Shown here: piece by piece, positions 1-11,335 of the stretch
Layout: each line of letters opens with the position of its first letter
Position numbering within the stretch: the stretch's first letter is position 1
Position numbers and translations under genes: made by a program
The notes under the pieces: model-generated
What the model saw: the letters and a program-made list of their open reading frames with translations, nothing else
What the model was told of the DNA's origin: nothing
Database searches by the model: none
Source of the DNA: Prorocentrum cordatum
Lineage: Eukaryota; Sar; Dinophyceae; Prorocentrales; Prorocentraceae
NCBI GenBank assembly: GCA_963575745.1
Contig: CAUYUJ010018575.1
Coordinates: 62,501 to 124,500 of the forward strand
Direction: 5' to 3'
DNA length: 62,000 bases

Positions 1-559
1 AATAGCTGTGATAGTGGCACCAGCACGTGAGCAGCATTGTAGCACGAGTTGCTCAAGCCGTGGCGTGCAACGTTGGCGGCAGTAGATGCAGCAACAGCAG
101 CGGTGTCACCAGTATCAGTAGCAACAGTAGTGGCATTAGTGGAAGCAATCGCAACGTAGGGCACAAGCAGTGGCAGCAGTGCCTGTAGCCATGTTCTCGC
201 AGCATTGGCATGCTTGGACAATTCCTCAGCCTCTCGTACGTTTGCCATGCTCCAGCTGCGTTTCAACTCCTGCTGTCCCCAGCGCCAGCGCGGGAGGTGG
301 CCGCGGCGACTGCCGCCAGGAGGGCAGCGCAGGCGGAGGCAGACACGGCCGCTGCCGAGGCCGCCCAGGCTGAGGAGGGCAGGGAGTGGCAGGGGCTGGC
401 TCGCCCTCTCTGGTCTCCTTGCGCTGCAAGTGCTGTTCAATCATCGAGGTGTGATTTTACACCTGGATCTGGCGAGTAGGAGGGAGCTGGGCACGATGAA
501 ACGGATGGGAGAGAGGGGTGGCATACCGTAGCACGCCGCAAGAGGGCGTTTCTTTAATT
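1..559. other. low-complexity AGC/AAC/AGT-rich DNA, no gene seen
   Basis: The first ~180 bases are an irregular mix of AGC, AGT and AAC triplets. The rest is GC-rich with open frames in several phases but no recognisable motif, so I call no gene here. Confidence 0.5.
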
Positions 560-712
560 CTCAGGGCAGGGATCGCGGTGTACGCAGGCGCTCTGGTGAA
601 CGCGGCTGCTGTGGTTCACGCGGGCACTGGAGTGCACGCAAGCATTGTGGTGCATGCAGGTACTGCGGTGTACATAGGCGCTGTGGTTCATTCTGCGGGT
701 TGCGCGCGCAGG
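560..712 (+). repeat. degenerate ~30-bp minisatellite
   Basis: About five diverged copies of a ~30-bp unit resembling GCGGTGTACGCAGGCGCTGT follow one another. One frame reads a matching weak repeat of hydrophobic residues (AVYAGALVN, AVVHAGTGV, SIVVHAGTA). It looks like a tandem repeat, not a gene. Confidence 0.55.
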
Positions 713-892
713 CGCTGTGATGGCGGAACCACACTGCGTGGGGTGGGGGTGGGGGCGTTACGTTATGCCCCCTACGCTCCCCCATAATGCCAGTTATCGC
801 CGCGAGTAGACAGATGTTCTGCGATTGCGGATCAGAGTGAGGGGGCGGGTGGGTGGGTCGCGGGGTGGGTCGCGGGGGGGTTGCGCGGGGGA

Positions 893-1047
893 CGACCACA
901 CTAACCCTAACACTAAAACTAACACTAACAACAACCACCACACCAACAACACCAACAACACCAACAAGAACAACCACAGCAGCAGCAGGAGCAACACCAA
1001 CAACACTAACAAAAACAACAGTGACAGCAGCAACAACAACAGCAAAG
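893..1047 (+). repeat. AAC/ACC-rich microsatellite
   Basis: The tract begins with two TAACCC/TAACAC-like units and passes into AACACC, AACAAC and AGCAGC repeats. The strand is almost free of T. The surrounding 713-1747 holds nothing else recognisable apart from a short CCCCCCCCGGGGGG palindrome near 1133. Confidence 0.7.
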
Positions 1048-1747
1048 ATGTTACAATTGTTCGCTCTTAAGTATGTGCTCGCGTGTCAATATGCTAAGCC
1101 ATCGATGCCCGCCCTGTTCGTCTTCGATCGTACCCCCCCCGGGGGGTATATCTTCCTGATCTTTCACGTGTAGTGAGCGCAGTGCCTGAAACAGAGAAGG
1201 GAGGGAGGAGGGAAGGGACAAGGGGGAGGGAGACGGATAGAGCACGAGAGAGATTAGCAGGAGGGGGGTTCGGAGCAGAAAAAAACAAGTGAGTGCGGAG
1301 GGCGCGGCGGTTAAATAAATGATGAGGAAGTCCTCGGAGAGAGCGCGATTCCTGCATACACGATGAGAACGTCCCGCGCGAGAGTGCGATTTTGAAGATA
1401 CTGTGAGGAAGTATCAGGTGGGAGCCGTTGCTGTTGTTAACGGGAGACCAGGGGCCCAGTCTGAGCTTCGATTTTTTCCTTTCCGAGCAACAGAGTGCGA
1501 GCCGCAGGAGGGGCACGTCAATTAAAAAACACACACGGTGAACTGGATGGGGATCACCAAAAAGTATGTTTTAGGCATGGGAGTTCAATTCAACCCAGCA
1601 GCAACAGAAAGAATCCGCGCAGCGGAACCACACTTCAGCCACGCACCCATGGACAAAGAATTACCGTCCTGCCTCCTCACTCTGATCAGATGTGGCGCGT
1701 GAGCAAACAGCTTGCCCTCGCCCCTCGCCCCCTATCCTCCGCCTGTA

Positions 1748-1964
1748 GGTCGGCGGCGCGCCCCGGGGGAAGGCAGAGGGGGCGGGCTTTCTCAGAAGGC
1801 GGCGGAGCTTCCCAGAAGCCCTCGCGCCTTCTCAGAAGCCTTCTGGGCATCCCCCGAAGCCTCAGTGGTCTTCTCAGAAGGCGGGAGGGCTTCTGAGAAA
1901 CCCCGCCGCCTTCCGAGAAGTCCAGTCCCCTCTGCCTTCCCTCCCGGGCGTGCCGCCGAGTAGG
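1748..1964. repeat. long imperfect inverted repeat, arms ~100 bp
   Basis: Bases ~1748-1848 reappear as the reverse complement at ~1866-1964, with a short centre near 1850-1865. Shared blocks include GGAAGGCAGAGGGG, GAAGGCGGCGG and TTTCTCAGAAG. Both strands therefore encode near-identical peptides (SEGGGASQKPSRLL on one, SEGGGVSQKPSRLL on the other), which is a consequence of the palindrome. It is probably a foldback/MITE-type element; flanking target duplications were not found. Confidence 0.75.
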
Positions 1965-3289
1965 AGCATTCTGGCCGCTTCCGAAGATGGCTACGAGACA
2001 GATGAAGAGGACGATGAGGAGCATGCGAAGGATAACCAGGATATCGCCGAGGAGGAGGAGGAGGAGGACGAACATGAGGAGGAGGAGAAGCGAGAGGCAA
2101 AGCTGAAGGGTGTGGAGGAGGATAGGGCGCTGCAAGGAAGAACGTCGTGCTCAGCGCAGGATGACCACCTGTAGAGAGGTGGAGAAGGCCACAGGGGCCC
2201 AAACTCCTGCCCGCCCCAGCGAAAGCCCACAAGCCCACCCGACGGATCACGGCTCGGAGCGGGGCCAGGCAGAGAAAGCACACGAAGTTGGGCGGCGGGG
2301 CGGTCTTGGCAGGAAGTTGACGTCCACCGCGCGCAGGGCGCGCAGGGCGGTGGTTCGGACCCGATCAACCCAGCATTCTGTAGGGAGCTTCACACAACCG
2401 AGTTACCAGAGGACAATTTTACCATCCCAGCCGAAGCCAGGCGACTTCGGGATCAGAGACAAGGAGGGGGCGGGGGGTAGGAATAACACGGCCCCCTAAC
2501 ACACCCCTCGTAAGCAGGATGGTAGCCTTCAAGAAACAGCCTGCCATTGCGAGCAGCTCGTTCCGACATTGCGAGCGGTAGTTCGCAATATAACAGCACA
2601 TGACCAGCCACTCTTGTACTCGACCCAACAGCGGTGGCCACGCGCACACAAGTGGCCCACAGTATTTGACGCTGGCAGCTGCGCAGCAGGGACCGTGGTG
2701 GCAGCCAGGGAGGGCCTCCCAGGCTTCCTCATCTCGGTCCTGCTCTGGACCGCATCTTGCGCGAGGCTGAGCTCATCTCCATCGGGCGTGAGAACCTGCC
2801 GAATGTGGCGACAGAAACGCGGGGCCTGACAGAAAGTTGAGGACTCAGACCACTAGGCACATCAGAGGCCTCAGAGTGCCCTTCAATGATTGGCCTCTTG
2901 AGGCCCCGAGCAGCGCTGCCAGAGGAAGGCCCAACCGACCTCAGACCAGTGCCAGATCCAGGCGGATCTGAAGGACAACTCAGAGGCACGATACGGCTTC
3001 CTGAGGCGCCGCTGCCCCCGTGAGTAGGAGGCACGAGCGGCTCAGAGACATGACCGGCTTCACGCGCAGCAGCAGTACAGGCCGCAGCTCCGTCAAAACA
3101 CGGCCCACGAGGCAGACGAGCGAATCTGCTCCGCGGCAGCGGCACCTCCGCGACGAACGAGCATCTGGAGTATGGCTTCCCAGGGGCCTCATGGGGGGGC
3201 GGCGGTGGGTCCGAGCACTGTCGCGACGTCTTCGACCTCTGCCGTCGGCCGTGGGCGCCTCTGGAACTCGTCGATCCTGCCGTGAGACT
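1965..3289. other. no gene seen; short GAG tract at 2042-2095
   Basis: Mixed GC-rich DNA with a short GAG/GAGGAA tract near 2042-2095. The right part may be the 3' tail of the minus-strand LINE relic that begins at 3290, but I see no family motif in it. Confidence 0.4.
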
Positions 3290-4005
3290 GGTCACTCGAG
3301 GGCTTGCCGAAAAGGCTTGAGAGCTATCCTCCTGGCCTTAGCATGCTGGCTCGAGACGGGGTGGAGATCGCGGCCAGACGTCGCCGCAGCGTCGGCCCAT
3401 CGATTCCCTTGAACATGATTATGGGATCCCCTCTGATATCATCTGCTGTGCCTGGCCTCAAGAGCCTCTCCACAGCACCCGAGATCCTGGATTTTGTCCC
3501 AGGTGGCCTCCCACATGTCAACGGTGGGCCTCCGAGGGTGGCAGCACCACTGAGGCCTCCACTGAAGCCCCTTACTGAGGCCCTTGAAATCCGAGAAGAC
3601 CAGCACAGGCAACATGGAAATATGCAAGACCTCTAAAAAGGTATAGAGCCCACTTCGTGGGGAGGACCTGAATGGGCCCTGGGAACGCTCCGTAGGCCAT
3701 GGCCTCGATCCTCTCTTCGACGAGCTTGGCAACGCCCCAGTCCGCCCTGTCAGCTTCAGACCAGTACCAGAAAAAACTTGCAAGCGCCATCGGTGTATTC
3801 CGTCACTGGTATACCATCGACTGAGCCATATCGAACAATCCAGCGTCCTGAGTTGTCTTGCCAGGGCAGCGGCGGGGCACAATTCCTCGGACGCAGCTCC
3901 CGATTCCAGAACCAAGAGTCGGCGTATTTTGGTGGAAGGCCGCCGTCGTCGAGCGTGCCAATGTCCTCCGCCCGTTCGTCATTATTACCGGCGCACGTCC
4001 AGGTC
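3290..4005 (-). pseudogene. LINE A RNase H domain (broken)
   Basis: Read on the minus strand, a frame near 4005-3756 ends in YTDGACKFFLVLV, which fits the first RNase H aspartate (TDG). A second frame (3790-3572) continues ADWGV, then AYGAFPGPIQVLPTKW, the region around the second acidic position. A third (to ~3440) has DMWEATWDKIQDLG. After a stop the segment closes with VQGNRWADAAATSGRDLH near 3395, the typical RNase H C-terminal signature. At least three frame changes separate these pieces, so the domain cannot be translated whole. Confidence 0.65.
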
Positions 4006-4649
4006 AACTAGTGTGAGCTGCAATCCTACGGACACTGAAGACAGTTCGCCCGCTCCGCGTAAGTGCAGCACTCGCGTCTCATCGGCGACCAGATGCCTCA
4101 ACCAACGATGGCTCGTAGCATGGCCGCCTCATTGAACGTGGGAGTTCACTTGAAACTGCGCTGAGGCTGCTCACATTCACCTCACTCGTGATCATCACCA
4201 CATTCCTCGTCCTCCCGATCCGATTCTTGCGGCTGGCACCGTCGTACGAGGCCGAGAGCGGGCTCAATCCAGTACCCCTGCGGCGAATCTGAGGCCGTAG
4301 AGAGGTCATCTGCAGAGTTAGGTTGAGCCGCCCAAGACACCCAAAATCGCCGAATGATACTCCCCCTTCCCCCCGTAGACTCCTAGCACGGCAGTCTTCG
4401 GCCTGGCTTGGCGGGAGAGATTTCCGGGGTTCTTCCTGGTAGTGTTAATAGTATATAACCAATTCAGGATAAAATCTCTCCTCCGTAAATTCACGAGGGA
4501 GAAATCGCTCCCGGTCGCTTCCAGGCAATTCTGAACCTCTCCCCGTATGAAACCACAAGGAAGAATCACTCCCATACCACTTCTCACCACAGCGCCCACA
4601 CATGTCAATTTTAGCCAAGATGGATTAACTTTCGTAGCGGGGATGTAGC

Positions 4650-5515
4650 TCATTGAGCACGCTCGTTTATCGTAGATGGCGCCTCGGCCCTGAACTCCAA
4701 GCCATCCCCAACATCAGTACGGCAACAGGAAGCTGAGGAGGCAGTCCACTTGAGGCCCTTGACGGAGAGCAGCATAGCCCCAGTCCCTGACACCAAATTC
4801 CACGGATTACCAGCGACGTATATCTTCTCAATCCGCATTTGCCAGATGTTCTGCAACATTTGATACGTGAGCACAAGGGCACATAATAGGCCAGTGGCAC
4901 GGTGGTTCCACCCAGGCTTGCACCTGGGGGTCTGAGTACATAGCAGCTCGCATACAATTCGAGATCCACGCCGACGTCGCGGACCCTGGTGAGTACCATG
5001 AAGAGTTGAGTATAAGGCGCATATTTGAAAACAATCGAGGCGGCGTTCCATGCACTCCTGAGCCATGCCCCATTGCACTTGGCAGTGCTTGTCGGACAAA
5101 CTTGCTTACAAGTGTGCCGACACGTCGCACCTGCCTAAGACAAGGTATCTTCCTGGACGCAGCCGTGACGCGTTCCCGAAGACGTCGAAGCTTCAGGGGC
5201 TTGCCCACGGCCACCTCGATCCCGAGGACCTCCAGAGCCCCCTCGTCCTTGTATCCATGCTGGGCCAGCGTGCGACAAATGCAGCGGGCCACACTTGCAC
5301 CGCTGAACATAATTGTAATATTGTGCTTCACAGGCGGGATATTCATCCCACGCAGCACCTCGGCGAGAATCCAAACATGTTTGCATGCTGTCGACGGCAT
5401 TTTTCGAAGCTTATTCGTGATGGGTCGCGCGATACATTCGGCGTATATGTCGAGTGACCAGGATATGTGCGACGCATACTCGAGCAGCGAGTCGAAAGGC
5501 GAAATCGCCACGCAT
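4650..5515 (-). pseudogene. LINE A RT C-terminal/thumb region (broken)
   Basis: A minus-strand frame from about 5515 to 4828 reads HNITIMFSGASVARC, then ALEVLGIEVAVGKPLKLRR. The LGIEVAVG stretch with basic residues after it is the usual post-catalytic region of this LINE class. After a frame change the segment continues IWQMRIEKIYVAGNPWNLV down to 4650; the NPW motif is also characteristic. The catalytic YXDD region would lie just upstream, where the microsatellite now sits, and is not visible. The piece is a relic. Confidence 0.6.
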
Positions 5516-5519
5516 ACAG

Positions 5520-5915
5520 ACAAGAGGCACACACACACGCTTACACACACTTACACTCACATTCACACTTACACTTACACGTACACTTACACTTACACTT
5601 ACACTTGCACTTACACTTACACTTACATTTGCTCTTGCACTTGCACTTGCACTTACACTTACACGCACACTTACACCGACACTTACACACACGCATACAA
5701 GCACACACACAACACACCACAGCACACTATCACGCCACACCACACAACACAACATAGCACAGCGCAACACAGCACAACACAACACACGCAGTACACACAA
5801 CACACAAGACAACACACAAGACACGCACACACAACACACCACACACGACACACACCACACACAAACACACACACACACAAACACGCACACACAACACACA
5901 CACACACACTGCAAA
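5520..5915 (+). repeat. (CTTACA)n / ACAC microsatellite inside LINE A
   Basis: The left two thirds are hexamers of the CTTACA type with variants, the right third a CA-rich mix (ACACAACACACC). The tract sits exactly between two parts of a reverse transcriptase relic on the minus strand, so it expanded or inserted there. Long open frames across it (HTHTLTHTYT and similar) are repeat artefacts. Confidence 0.85.
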
Positions 5916-5974
5916 CAGAAGGTAGAGAACGCACACCGAGGAACCACACCTTTCGTAGCGCAGATCATCCCTCA

Positions 5975-6890
5975 CCCCCGATTCAGCTCCTTCCCGCGAT
6001 ACCATCCGAGACGCCATACACATCTTGGCAGCTATCACAATGAGCTGAGATGGGAAACCATGCATGTGAACAGCTCCGAGCAGCGGACGCCAGCCCACTT
6101 TAGTGAAGCATTGTTCGATGCCAGCAATGCCATGCACCTTGACGTCAGAGCCAGGATCGAGCTGCGAGTCAGAGATCGCCTCTCCCTGAACCAACACACG
6201 CGGGGCCACGTCTGTCGTAGATTGTGGGGCCCCCAAAGTGAAGAATGGCCCGTTGAGCCTACTGGCTCATTCGCGAACATGATCGACTCGAGCTGTGGCC
6301 CAAAGCCTATAAACCAAAGTAAGGAACGCGATATGTTCATAGCCTCCAGAGGCCGAACTCGAGAGCACGATTTGGACCCTGGACAACAAGTGTGGCTACG
6401 CACCCCACACTTCGCACAGGAAGAAGACATGGCTCGTGACGGAGAGCGCTGCCTTGGACACCAGCGCCCAGTGTGGCGGTCGAGAGAGATCCGCTCCGAT
6501 GGCCGTCCGACCCGTAAAACGCTTGGCAGCATCTCTGAATTGATGAGTGGTGAGAGGAGGGAGGCGAGGTCCCGAGTCGATGAGGTCCTTCATGTCCCCT
6601 AGGAGTCCATCAGATACCTCGTCCATGTTGCTGCCGATGCAGTAATCCTCAGACCCATCAAGGTCCCTCCAGACTTGACCCCAAGAGTCCCGATGGGCCT
6701 CGACGATGTCCCTTGGGAGGCTCGAGGGCCCCGAGGGAGTAGAGACCTGAGCAAGCTGCCACTCTCTCGGCTTGGACCACTAGTGGATTGGTCCTGGCTT
6801 GACAGCAAGATGAGTACGCATCCACTGAACGAAGGACTCGGAACGGGCGTCAGGGGCTGGCCAAGCTAAGCATGTCCCCGTGATATGCTG
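5975..6890 (-). pseudogene. LINE A RT N-terminal region (broken)
   Basis: From 6890 the minus strand reads FVQWMRTHLAVKPGPIH, an in-frame TAG at 6779-6781, then WSKPREWQ. It continues to LPPLTTHQFRDAAKRF, GRTAIGADLSRPP and HVFFLCEVWGA at 6396. This is the standard entry into the RT domain of this LINE class (fingers region with the conserved GAD). Other frames continue with GGYEHIAFLTLVYRLW (the GG-R-P-I region) and GWRPLLGAVHMHGFPSQLI. At least three frame shifts separate these pieces. Confidence 0.65.
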
Positions 6891-7552
6891 AAGGCTGCGC
6901 GCATTTGCCATATGATATGCGTGATGTCGTGCAGGACGTGGCGTGGCATGATGTGTCGGAGCCTACCGTCACGCCCACGCGCGCCCATAAAGTCGTACAA
7001 ATGCCTCCACGCTTGCACTCGATGCCCGTGCACACCTGCCTGAGCAATCATGACGTCGTTTACCCGAAGTTGCAGTGTTCGTCCAGCGAGCGAGTACGTC
7101 GTTCCAGCGGTTTGATACTTAACAGTAGCACTTCCCTCCGTCGAATACTCATACTCACTCCACTTTTGCGCCCGACCACGCGCTGTGGAGCCAGCATTGA
7201 CGACGGCATCCCTCGTGCTATCTGGAGCTTGGTGAAATGGTTCGCGATGGCGGCGAGCGCAGGCCGTGAGGTCCCAGCCGACAGCAGACGGATCACCCAG
7301 CGCGACAGTCTGGAGCCTTTGCATGGCTTCCACCACGCTTCTAGCATCTTGCCCAGGAGGTGGACTCTGCGTGCCAACTGCTGCAGGGAAGGCGGCAGCA
7401 ACCTCCAGCTTGACGGCCTCAATCTCCTGGGTGGCCGTGTCCAGCTCGGTGCTCTTGGCCTCGAACTCCGTTTGGAAGCCCGCGACGGGCTCAGTGACTG
7501 TGTCAACCTCCCGACCCTTCGAGCTCTGCCTGTCCAGAGCACTCCGCAGCAT
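6866..7552 (-). pseudogene. LINE A N-terminal coiled-coil-like ORF
   Basis: A 228-codon frame begins with an acidic, heptad-like stretch (FEAKSTELDTATQEIEAVKLEV) and continues with EAMQRLQTVALGDPSAV. It overlaps the RT-proximal segment in another frame. Position and composition suggest the N-terminal part of the LINE A protein. Upstream, near 7850-7790, another frame reads NFAFNKRCYMCG, which may be half of a RanBP2-type zinc finger. I see no apurinic endonuclease domain. Identification is tentative. Confidence 0.35.
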
Positions 7553-7892
7553 GTCATCTGGGGCCCCCTTGAACGCTCAGCGGCCTCTGCAGCTGACAAG
7601 GTGTGACAGGCACAGATGACCAACGCATGTTCTTCACTGTGTCCACACTTGCGCTGAGCTCCATGGGCCTTTCGCGCCTGCGCGACGTTACCGGTGTCGT
7701 TCTTGGAATCCTCGGCCTTCGACGCGCCCGAGGAGCAGATGGTGCTCTGTCACGGGATCCTTTCTCACGATCGGGCGATCTTCGTGGATCAGCTTGACCT
7801 TGTTGGTCCCGTCCGCACATGTAGCACCGTTTGTTGAATGCAAAATTGCGAGAGTACGTAACCGAGCTGGCGAGAAGCAGTGCAAGCCCGTA

Positions 7893-8115
7893 GAGGGTCC
7901 TTTGATTCATTCCCACGTCCCTTGGCACCTTTACCCATACAGTTGGAACCGTGGTGAAAAGAGAGAACGCCGAAGTGTGTCGAGTCAGCTGAGATGCCCG
8001 GCTGCACTGAACGCAGGCCCATCGCGGGTCCTTCGACTCATTTCTGCGTCCTTTGGCGCCTTTCCCCGCACAGTCGGATCCGTGGTGCGAAGAGAGGAAG
8101 CGCCGAGCTATGTCT
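7893..8115 (+). repeat. two tandem copies of a ~125-bp unit
   Basis: The stretch from GGGTCCTTTGATTCATTCCC (~7899) recurs, diverged, from GGGTCCTTCGACTCATTTCT (~8026). Shared blocks include the GTCC-TTTGGC-CCTTT core and GGCTGCACTG. It lies over the 5' part of the LINE A relic. Confidence 0.65.
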
Positions 8116-8403
8116 GGCTGCACTGCGCCTCCGACGGAGACGTCTGTGCCAGACTGGTGAAGGTGACCTCGAGCGTGCCGTCGTTCAATCAGGACGGGTA
8201 ACCTCAGCTTGGAAGTACACCCGATAGCCGTCCAGTGACACAGCCCGCACAGTGCTGCGCCAACTCAGGCGATCCACTCCAGCCACTCGCACGCGCGGGC
8301 TGGCAGCTGGGGGCACGGTATCGCGGGCTGCCTGGTTCGGCCTGCCCAGGCAGGACCGCACACGCACCAGACGCTTGCTCGGAGGCACTCGATCTCTGGG
8401 TGT

Positions 8404-8452
8404 GGAGGAGGGGGAGGAGGAGGAGGAGGAGGAGGTGGAGGAGGAGGAGGAC
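8404..8452 (+). repeat. (GGA)n microsatellite
   Basis: Nearly pure GGA triplets. The flanks between 8116 and 8550 show no gene. Confidence 0.85.
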
Positions 8453-8550
8453 CTGTGTAAACCCAAGACTCATCAACGATTTTGGATGCACCCTCCCTCC
8501 AAGCTCCCTCTTCATAGGCACAACCGTCTGAAAATCCCGAAGCGTGCCAA

Positions 8551-8697
8551 CAAAACACCATTCTCAGGACGTCAACGCCACGAATCAACCTGACTGTTGC
8601 GTATTGACGATCCTGATTCGTGCCAGAATACCATTCCTAGGATTTCAACACCGCGGATTGACGTAACCGTTGCGCCTTGACAATCCAAAATCGTTCG
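8551..8697 (+). repeat. two tandem copies of a ~73-bp unit
   Basis: AACACCATTCTCAGGACGTC (8552) recurs as ATACCATTCCTAGGATTTC (8627). Both copies go on to a TTGCG-ATTGACGATCC or TTGCGCCTTGACAATCC block. It lies immediately left of the 82-bp array. Confidence 0.6.
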
Positions 8698-8719
8698 AAA
8701 GCAATATGCCTGGAAGGTT

Positions 8720-9328
8720 CACCATGAGAATCCGCGAAGCCCTTGCAATGTGTTAAACAGAATGTGCGCGGCGCTCAGGCGCGAACCACATTTTGAAAAG
8801 CGACCCGCCCTCAATCCGTGAAGCTCCTTCAAGTTTGTAACGCGAATGCGCGCGACGCTAAGGCGAGAACCGCATTTTGAAAGCGACCTGCCCTCAATCC
8901 GTGAAACTCTTGCAAATATTACGAATGCGCGCGGCACAAAGGCGAGAGCAGCATTTTGAAAACGACCTGCCCTCAATCCGTGAAGCCCTTGCAGATGTTT
9001 GAGACGAATGTGCGCGGCGCCCAGGCGCGAACCACATTTTGATAACCACCCGCCCTCAATCCATGAAGCGGATGCAAACGTTTACGACGAGTGTGCGCGG
9101 CGACACGGCGAGAGCCACATTCTGAAAGCTACATGCCCTCAGTCCGTGAAGTTCTTGCAGTGTTTAGACCGAATGTGCGCGGCGACAAGGCGAGAGCAAT
9201 TTTTTGAAAACGACCTGCCCTCAATCCGTGAAGCTCTTGCAATGTTTAGACCGAATGTGCGCGGCGACAAGGCGAGAGCCACATTTTGGAAGCGACCCGC
9301 CCTTCATCTGTGAAACTGTTGCCAGTTT
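8720..9328 (+). repeat. ~82-bp minisatellite, seven units plus a partial
   Basis: Each unit starts AATGTGCGCGGCG, passes AAGGCGAGAG and CATTTTGAAA, and ends CCCTCAATCCGTGAAGC. Units start near 8761, 8844, 8922, 9006, 9089, 9171 and 9253, so length varies between ~78 and 84 bp. The period is not a multiple of three, so a repeat protein is unlikely. The units touch without spacers, unlike a CRISPR array. Confidence 0.85.
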
Positions 9329-9419
9329 CTAGGCTTCAGGCTCGTAAATGGTAAGGAAGTCTCAGGCGAAACGCCCGGCCCACCCTTCCGACCAGCCTCG
9401 GGTTGCGACAGGGAGGAGT

Positions 9420-9500
9420 CATTCATAAGGAGAAGGACTGGAGGAGGAGGAGGGGGGGGAAGGAGGCGGACAAGGAGGAGGAGGAGACGACAGAAGCAAA
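9420..9500 (+). repeat. GGA/GAG microsatellite
   Basis: GGAGGAGG tracts interrupted by AGACGA. A second GGA tract lies at 9678-9740. No gene is seen between 9329 and 9740. Confidence 0.75.
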
Positions 9501-9740
9501 CGGAGAGAGGGTCGAGGACATCAGCTTTCATCAGTTGGCCCAGGCACCCCAAGAAGCGTTAACATTGTTCTATGTGCTCCCTCTGATGCAGTGCCCTATG
9601 GGCCTAGAGATAGCCGTGCTGGGATCCACCGGCCTCGATGGTGAACGATGAACGCACCAGCACGGCAGGGATGTCTTCGAGAGGAGGAGGAGGAGGAGGA
9701 GGAGGAGAAGGAGGAGGGGCCGTCGAGGTGGAGGAGGATG

Positions 9741-9953
9741 ACATGATATGATATGATATGAATTGATATGATATGAGCTGCTCTGATGTGGTATGAGATG
9801 CTATGATAGGACTTGGTATGGTATGATATGACATGTTGTGTTGTGCTATGATATGTGTTGATATGGTTTGATACGAGTTGGTATGGTGATTTGATGGTGT
9901 GTTGATGATGATGATGATAATGTTGATTATGATGATGCTGATGATGATACCGT

Positions 9954-10024
<71 letters not shown>

Positions 10025-10095
10025 TCGATGCTTCTGATGACGGTGATGATGATGATGATGATGGAGGAGGAGGAGGAGGAGGAGGAGGAGGAGGA
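9741..10095 (+). repeat. ATGAT pentamer array running into (GAT)n and (GGA)n
   Basis: 9741-9900 is a degenerate array of ATGAT/ATATG pentamers. 9901-10060 is almost pure GAT triplets. 10061-10095 is GGA. Three array types abut, a pattern repeated at larger scale near 55 kb. Confidence 0.9.
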
Positions 10096-10901
10096 TTGCT
10101 GCACCGCTATGGGACTATAGGCGATACTGTGAGGTCTTGCCATCATCGTCACGTCCACTGCTGTCGCGAAAATATCATGTTGGCTAAGTGCGATGCTTCA
10201 ATATTTTCGCTAGCATATCGCGTACAGCCTTGCTCGCCCACGCACAAAGCTGCTACTGCCCAACCGTGGTTCACGTCGCATTCGAACAGGCCCTGCTGAT
10301 ACTATGTCGAAGCATGAGCTCAGGTAGAGAGGGAGACGATCGAGGAGGGGGTGAAAGGGGGCGGGTGGGATGGGTGTGAGAAGTCGGGGGAGGGGGGGGG
10401 CAGCGTGGGGCAATGTGGGGAAGGCAGGGTGTGAGAAGTAGGGGGAGGGGGAGGGCGCGTCAATGTGCCGTTGATGAGTTCTGCTCCCGTCCCGGATCTT
10501 GACCCCTGGAGGCCCCCAGGGGTCCCCGCAGGTCCCCGCCGAAGACCACCCCTCCTGAGGTCCGACGTTGCAGAGATTCTGCAACATCGAAAAAACACGA
10601 CCAGAGCCCCAGACCCTATCTTTCTGCGTCATTTTCCTGGTCGGATCGATCCGTGAGGGCCCCGGGGTCCGAAACCAGGCGAAAACGCCCGCTTCGAAAA
10701 GATGGCAACGCCAGGATCGATGGTCGAGGGCCGACCTCGGCATGTGCCGCTGGTTGGGCCGAGCGCGCTGGCCTTCCTGGGTGCACCGTGCCTCGGGGGC
10801 GGCGTCAGGCCGAGGCGGCGCGCGTCTCAGCCGAGGCCGCGGTGGCCGAGGCGGCCGCTGCGCAGGCCCCGAGGGCGCGGACCGAGTCGTCTGCTCTCTC
10901 A
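10096..10901. other. no gene seen
   Basis: Includes a G-rich stretch (10330-10460) and a GC-rich stretch with no recognisable motif. Open frames exist on both strands but are composition-driven. Confidence 0.45.
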
Positions 10902-10943
10902 TCGTCGCCATGAAGGGAACGGGTCCTGAGGGAAAGGGGCCCT
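10902..10943 (+). repeat. left copy of the 42-bp direct repeat flanking LINE B
   Basis: Matches 16356-16397 at 41 of 42 bases; core ATGAAGGGAACGGGTCCTGA. It abuts the 3' end of the minus-strand LINE B. See the right copy and LINE B. Confidence 0.85.
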
Positions 10944-11335
10944 CGTCGACGACAGGAGGAGGAAGAGTAGGAGGAGGAGGAAGAGTAGGAGGAGGAGCAG
11001 GAGACTTAGACTTAGACAACCCTTGGCGAAGCAAGCAGCGCTATCCGACGTGTCTTACTCGCTGGGCGGCATGCCTGTGTTCAGGCTGCGACTCTTTCCT
11101 GCGCTGGCACTGGCGGAAAAGACACGGGCCCCCCTGCGGCCCTCTCGGGGAAGACGCTGGGCGCAAGGGTGGCGGCCCCTCCAGCCTAGCGCGGAGGGGG
11201 AGAGGGCAACCCGCTGCCTTTTCCTGGCCAGGGGGGCCCCACACGGCGTCCCCCCCGCCAGGGTAAAGCAGGCGGGCGACCCCTTACTCCCTCCCACTCA
11301 GAGGGGGACGAGTTTGTCTCCCCCTACCTTTGCCC

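Larger units (their letters stand above)
3290..8110 (-). mobile_element. LINE A: decayed non-LTR retrotransposon (RT + RNase H)
   Basis: Reading the minus strand from 8110 to 3290 gives, in order: a Cys-containing N-terminal stretch, a coiled-coil-like region, the start of a LINE reverse transcriptase, a microsatellite, the rest of the RT/thumb region, and an RNase H domain ending in the usual GN-x-x-AD-x-x-A-x-x-G-x-x-x-H signature. The order and the short motifs match a LINE class that I recognise from dinoflagellates. At least six frame changes and several in-frame stops show it is inactive. Its 5' end is uncertain, and no target duplication was found. Confidence 0.7.

Noticed and set aside
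5454-6602. 382-codon plus-strand frame rich in Thr/His/Leu
   Set aside because: Built on the (CTTACA)n/ACAC microsatellite; the real relic is on the minus strand.
8720-9328. CRISPR-like array
   Set aside because: Units abut without unique spacers, the unit is ~82 bp, and the genome is eukaryotic.
9604-10158. 184-codon frame with poly-Ile/Ser
   Set aside because: Antisense reading of GAT/GGA microsatellites.
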